64,000 bases of DNA from Antedon mediterranea (taxonomy: Eukaryota; Echinodermata; Crinoidea; Comatulida; Antedonidae): NCBI RefSeq assembly GCF_964355755.1, contig NC_092680.1, positions 7,107,001 to 7,171,000 of the forward strand. Reading direction: 5' to 3'. The notes under the pieces were generated by a model. The model saw nothing but the letters and a program-made list of their open reading frames with translations. It did no database searches and was not told the DNA's origin. The position numbers and the translations under genes were made by a program. The first letter of the stretch is position 1. Every line of letters begins with the position of its first letter. Shown piece by piece: positions 61,101 to 64,000 of this stretch.

Positions 61101-64000
61101 GAGTTATGGAGCATATGTTTGCAAACACAAGCAACAAGGATGTTACCACTATTCAACATACGTTGCATGAAACCATAGGTAGATTTTCGCATGTACTCAT
61201 TAAAGGAAGGGACACCATGTTCAATAAACATTGCACTGGCACTACTACTTCTAGAGACATTAAATATACGGCGCAATATTGTTAAGTTTTTTAATCGGAC
61301 GCTTATGGGGTACCTTACCGAAAGCAGATGAAAAATCTAAGAAAATTACATCTACTTGCTTACAATATTTTGCATCTAAACTTTGAGCCCATGAATATTG
61401 CACCTCACACACTGTCACAGGAAATTGTCCCCTTAATAGGGTGTCCCAAAGGATTTAATATTATTAAATTGGTAACAGGCTTATCACATTTTTGCATGAC
61501 AGTCAAGACAAGACATTGATATCTAGAAAGAAAGGATCATAATTACAGTAGTTGAATAAAAACATAAACAGAATAGAAGCAGTGAAAACTTACCTAAATG
61601 TTTTAGTATGTTCTGGAATAGATAACAATTTCACAGTGCATTGTAGAGCTTGTTTATATGTTAATGCCTGTGTAGATGAACCCCAATTAATTTCTGAAAT
61701 AGAAAATTAGCATGGTAATCTACTGCAGGCAGAAAACAGAATTTATTTTTGTTATATAATACAGTACATGAATCTACTGTAGCCATTCGTCATTTTAACC
61801 AATACAACTTTAATGAGACATTTCCCTTTAGGCAAGCACCTGTTTGCTTTGGTGCCTATTTAAATTGTGAATTGTTTCACTTAAGTCAAAATATATAGAC
61901 ACATTTTACAAGTCACAAAATATTTAAGGATTTTGCCTTATAAAATTTAATATATACATTTAATTACTTTTTTTAACATTTTAAGTGAAAGTGTTTCCCT
62001 CGATTGCTTGGTGAATAAGGCCACTGTTTCTTAACATACTGTATAAGTCAATGTCAACATTCTATGCCAACCTAAATAACTTAAAATAATAATAAAATAT
62101 CAATACCTGGGTTTTTATGACTGACGTATATATAAAGAGCAGCGATCAGACCGGCTGTAATGCACGCTGCATACCAATTGATAAGAAACATAACAGCAAT
62201 ACATATAACAGCTGCAAGAAGTGCTACCCATTTGTTATAGTATTTAAATGCAGGACGCCAACCTATATAAAAAAGATAACCGAGTTATTCAATGAAAATG
62301 AGAGGCAAGATGAATCACATTACACAACATTACTTCTTACTATAAAACATCAATGTTTTAAAAGGAAAAACATTAAAAAGCCTAATTCTCGAATCTCTCT
62401 CTCTTTTTTGTACCAATGTTAATTTTGTTAGGGTTACAATTTGTATCCCATTCCTATTTCATTTTATTGCATTTGTATATGTCTTGATTTTAGAATAAAA
62501 ATGTTGATGATTGATTAATACTAATACATACAGTATGATATGAATTATTAATTTGCATACTTACCAGGTGTCTTTGACAATGATGCCGAGAAGCACGAAA
62601 AATTAATAAGTGCATAGGAAGCTAAGAAAAAATTTGAGATAATGGGTGCTATAGCATTCAATTCACCTAAAAAAAAAATAGATATATTATTATTAAAGTA
62701 GCATGTAATTATTTATTTAATATCTTTATTTGTTTTAATATAGAGAGATAAATCAAATTGGAAACTGAAAAAGATTACTTACTAATACATAATTATACTT
62801 ATATACTATAGATTGAGAGATATCTTCCCTCCGAGCTTTTCCAACAACTACATCCCATTTCCTCAGTAGAAGCTTTCAAATGTTGTTTAAAACCTTCAAA
62901 TTACAATTCTGGTAATTGCCAATACTCTCCCCCAACCCTTTAACCCGCCATTTTGAGTCCATTACCCTCCAACCACAGGACCCATAATCCCCTCTCCCAG
63001 TACAATTGTAGTTATTTTGATAACCAATGTGTATGGATATATGAAGTAAAAATATTATATAAACTCTCTCTCCATGCAGGTCAAGCTGTGTCATCACTAG
63101 TCGATATGACAGCCATGTTGATGTGGATAATAAACGGTTACTGTTATTCAAACCGCCTGACGATGTGTATGGATATATGCAGTAAAAAACTTTACACAAA
63201 CTCTCTCTCATTATCAATGGGCTAGTTGTTCACATAAGAAATATTCCCATACTCACCAAGAGCAATGAAGCCAAGCGCAATGAAAAACGTTAAAAAGTAC
63301 GCCCTCTTAGGCTCATCTGCTGGGCCTACACCTTTGGCAAAGAATTGGGTTTTTGGAAAAACATTATCCTTACATACTGCCTAAAAAATAATTGATGCAT
63401 TAACATTAAGAATTTATTTTAAAAAAACAAACAAAATTGTGTTTTAAATCATTCAATAAAATTAGCAAAGCAAAAATTACTTTACATATAACATACTATA
63501 AGTATATACATAATGATAATGTGTTTCTTACCTGAAACACTTTTGGGGCGCTGACTAAACTGGCGAGAGCCGATGACAGTGTTGCAGCAAAAATACCAGC
63601 AATAATAAATGGTGCGAAAGCAGATATCACGTAAGCAGCCTACGAAAAAAATAATATTAATGCATTTACGTTATATACTGTTATTCAGTAACACATTCTG
63701 CTGTTGTCTTGTTATTTATTTCTTACAATGATCTTTAATTGAAAGTTTGGTCAATTTTTTTTTTTGGAAAAATTAAATTAGTGATTCACCATACCAACAA
63801 AAATATGTATGTTTATTAAACTGGACATTTTATTTAAAAAAAGAATATAGAAAATGTACCTGCAAATCCCACAAAAGACCATACTTGCACAACTGAATCT
63901 GACAAGGTCCTGTTGTGTTTGTTGCGCTAGCCAAACTAGGGCCAGGCATTCTAGTAGTTAATGCCATACTAGCATTTATTACACTTGGAAAGTAGTCAGC
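55183..64000 (-). CDS. SLC12A cation-chloride cotransporter (NKCC/NCC group), 3' part
   Basis: Electroneutral Na+(-K+)-Cl- cotransporter of the plasma membrane. Minus-strand exons, all in phase: 64000-63860 (continues beyond the window), 63639-63532, 63380-63257, 62666-62565, 62262-62107, 61693-61594, 60639-60528, 59816-59676, 59159-59053, 58531-58422, 57557-57339, 57143-57032, 56737-56651, 56458-56279, 55324-55183. The visible part begins in an extracellular loop with two N-glycosylation sites (NAS, NTT). It then has late transmembrane helices with [18 protein letters not shown] and [19 protein letters not shown]. The large cytosolic domain has [53 protein letters not shown] and LSKFRID. It ends VLTYYS, like NKCC1 (VLTFYS). 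The blocks fit SLC12A1/2/3; I cannot say which paralogue because the N-terminus with the kinase sites is missing. Introns carry family A/B/C MITEs, a LINE relic and the 55781 hairpin. Confidence 0.95.
55380..55629 (-). repeat. tRNA-derived SINE, about 250 bp
   Basis: The minus strand begins with a tRNA-like head (TATGGCGCAGTGTGATGGGC, then GTGGTTCGAATCAAA as B box). The body follows with TTGCCTTAGGCAGGACGC and CCCAGGTGTATAAAATGGGT. It lies in the last SLC12A intron. Confidence 0.72.
55781..56033. mobile_element. Long hairpin / fold-back element, about 115-bp arms
   Basis: The left arm from TGAAAGATGAGGGCGTATCA (55781) to CCAATCGAGTTT (55895) is inverted at 55918-56033, starting AAACTCGATTGG, with only a few mismatches and a loop of about 22 bp. 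AT microsatellites flank it. Pairing is very strong (CCGCCGTACCACGCCGAGAA has an exact inverse). Probably a recent fold-back MITE; in pre-mRNA it would form a long double-stranded stem. It lies in the last SLC12A intron. Confidence 0.88.
56815..56880. mobile_element. Fold-back MITE family A, degenerate remnant (copy 11)
   Basis: AAGTGACAAAAAAATGTGCC, then CACTACCATATTTGGGAACA and TCACAC: the interior of family A without its arms. It lies in an SLC12A intron. Confidence 0.6.
57579..57644. mobile_element. Fold-back MITE family A, half copy (copy 12)
   Basis: TATCAAACTTTATGTGACAA, GTGTGATGTGC and CCCCAAATATGGTAG, then it switches directly to the family B element at 57645. Confidence 0.7.
57645..58170. 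mobile_element. MITE family B copy, inverted relative to 12313-12865
   Basis: AGATGTATTGTCCCTTGAAA at the left matches the inverted right end of the 12313 copy. The interior (CGAGTATG, GACTGGAAGTCAAAG, CAAAATGACCCACC) is its reverse complement over about 500 bp. The right end is GGGATACATTTTTAAG. The left TTAA is lost at the junction with a family A half copy. Confidence 0.83.
58876..59008. mobile_element. Fold-back MITE family A, copy 13
   Basis: AAAGCTCTGTCCCCACTATC at the left and TTTGATATTGTAGACAGAGC at the right, with inverted ATGTGCCC / GGCACATCAC blocks. It lies next to the SLC12A exon at 59053. Confidence 0.86.
59263..59433. mobile_element. MITE family C copy
   Basis: AACTCTCCCAATACGGGACA at the left and GTGGGAGAGTTGACTGTACA at the right, with GGTTTTCCAGAAATG and AGGTATTGGGAGAGTTTCC inside. 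The outermost few bases of the left terminus are lost. It lies in an SLC12A intron. Confidence 0.7.
60682..60756. repeat. Dispersed repeat family D, left piece
   Basis: GTAGAACCACACTATTAAGG and GCGTCCCCTTAATAGGGGTA precede the LINE relic. A further family D piece (TTGTCCCCTTAATAGGGTGT) follows it at 61418-61460. Confidence 0.6.
60773..61276 (-). pseudogene. LINE reverse-transcriptase relic
   Basis: Two broken minus-strand frames show C-terminal reverse-transcriptase style sequence: [20 protein letters not shown] (around 61200) and [20 protein letters not shown] (around 60900). The latter resembles the Y-K-x-x-HGLxPSYL region of CR1-like LINEs. Both frames end in stops and there is no full ORF. 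It lies in an SLC12A intron, bracketed by family D repeat pieces. Confidence 0.65.
61418..61460. repeat. Dispersed repeat family D, right piece
   Basis: TTGTCCCCTTAATAGGGTGT then CCCAAAGGA: a short family D segment on the far side of the LINE relic. Confidence 0.5.

Noticed and set aside
62117-62422. 101-codon plus-strand ORF
   Set aside because: Antisense to the SLC12A exon 62107-62262, which encodes conserved transmembrane sequence on the minus strand.

Overview
This is AT-rich, intron-dense metazoan nuclear DNA. It is most likely from an echinoderm. The evidence is a C-terminal-motor kinesin of the KCBP/kinesin-C type (described in sea urchin), short exons in long introns, deuterostome-like gene content, and many palindromic CTAGGCCTA clusters. 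The phylum is an inference; nothing in the window fixes the species.

I reconstructed seven protein-coding genes by joining exons at GT/AG sites with matching phase. Left to right they are: (1) 2-9583 (+), the 3' part of a kinesin-14 with a long coiled-coil stalk and a C-terminal motor, open at the left edge; (2) 14125-17098 (-), an unrecognised 439-residue coiled-coil protein with an acidic SUMO-interaction-like motif; (3) 20286-24127 (-), a 281-residue type I membrane protein of the mannose-6-phosphate-receptor/ATG27-like kind; (4) 25048-29271 (+), Integrator subunit 14 (INTS14/VWA9), complete; (5) 32057-49063 (-), an OTUD7/Cezanne deubiquitinase with UBA, OTU and A20 zinc finger, complete; (6) 50979-52803 (-), ALKBH7, complete; (7) 55183-64000 (-), an SLC12A NKCC/NCC-type cation-chloride cotransporter whose 5' part lies beyond the right edge. 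Genes 5-7 are head-to-tail on the minus strand; genes 3 and 4 are divergent with about 0.9 kb between them. I see no pathway linking the seven genes.

Introns and spacers are rich in mobile and repetitive DNA. A fold-back MITE family (family A) has about 13 copies. A TTAA-flanked MITE family (B) has at least four. There are several other terminal-inverted-repeat elements, including a three-deep nested insertion at 10966-13396, a 932-bp element with perfect 41-bp termini at 43125-44056, and a TTAA element at 44501-45134. Also present are tRNA-derived SINEs, two LINE 3'-end relics, two tRNA-Val-like sequences, a 115-bp-arm hairpin at 55781-56033, and tandem arrays with unit lengths of about 22, 23, 25, 36, 85 and 104 bp.

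The observations most worth following are the duplicated PTEAD exon module in the kinesin stalk, the nested transposons, the fold-back MITE family, the long hairpin, and the orphan SIM-bearing gene. I found no gene cluster that looks like a new multi-gene system.
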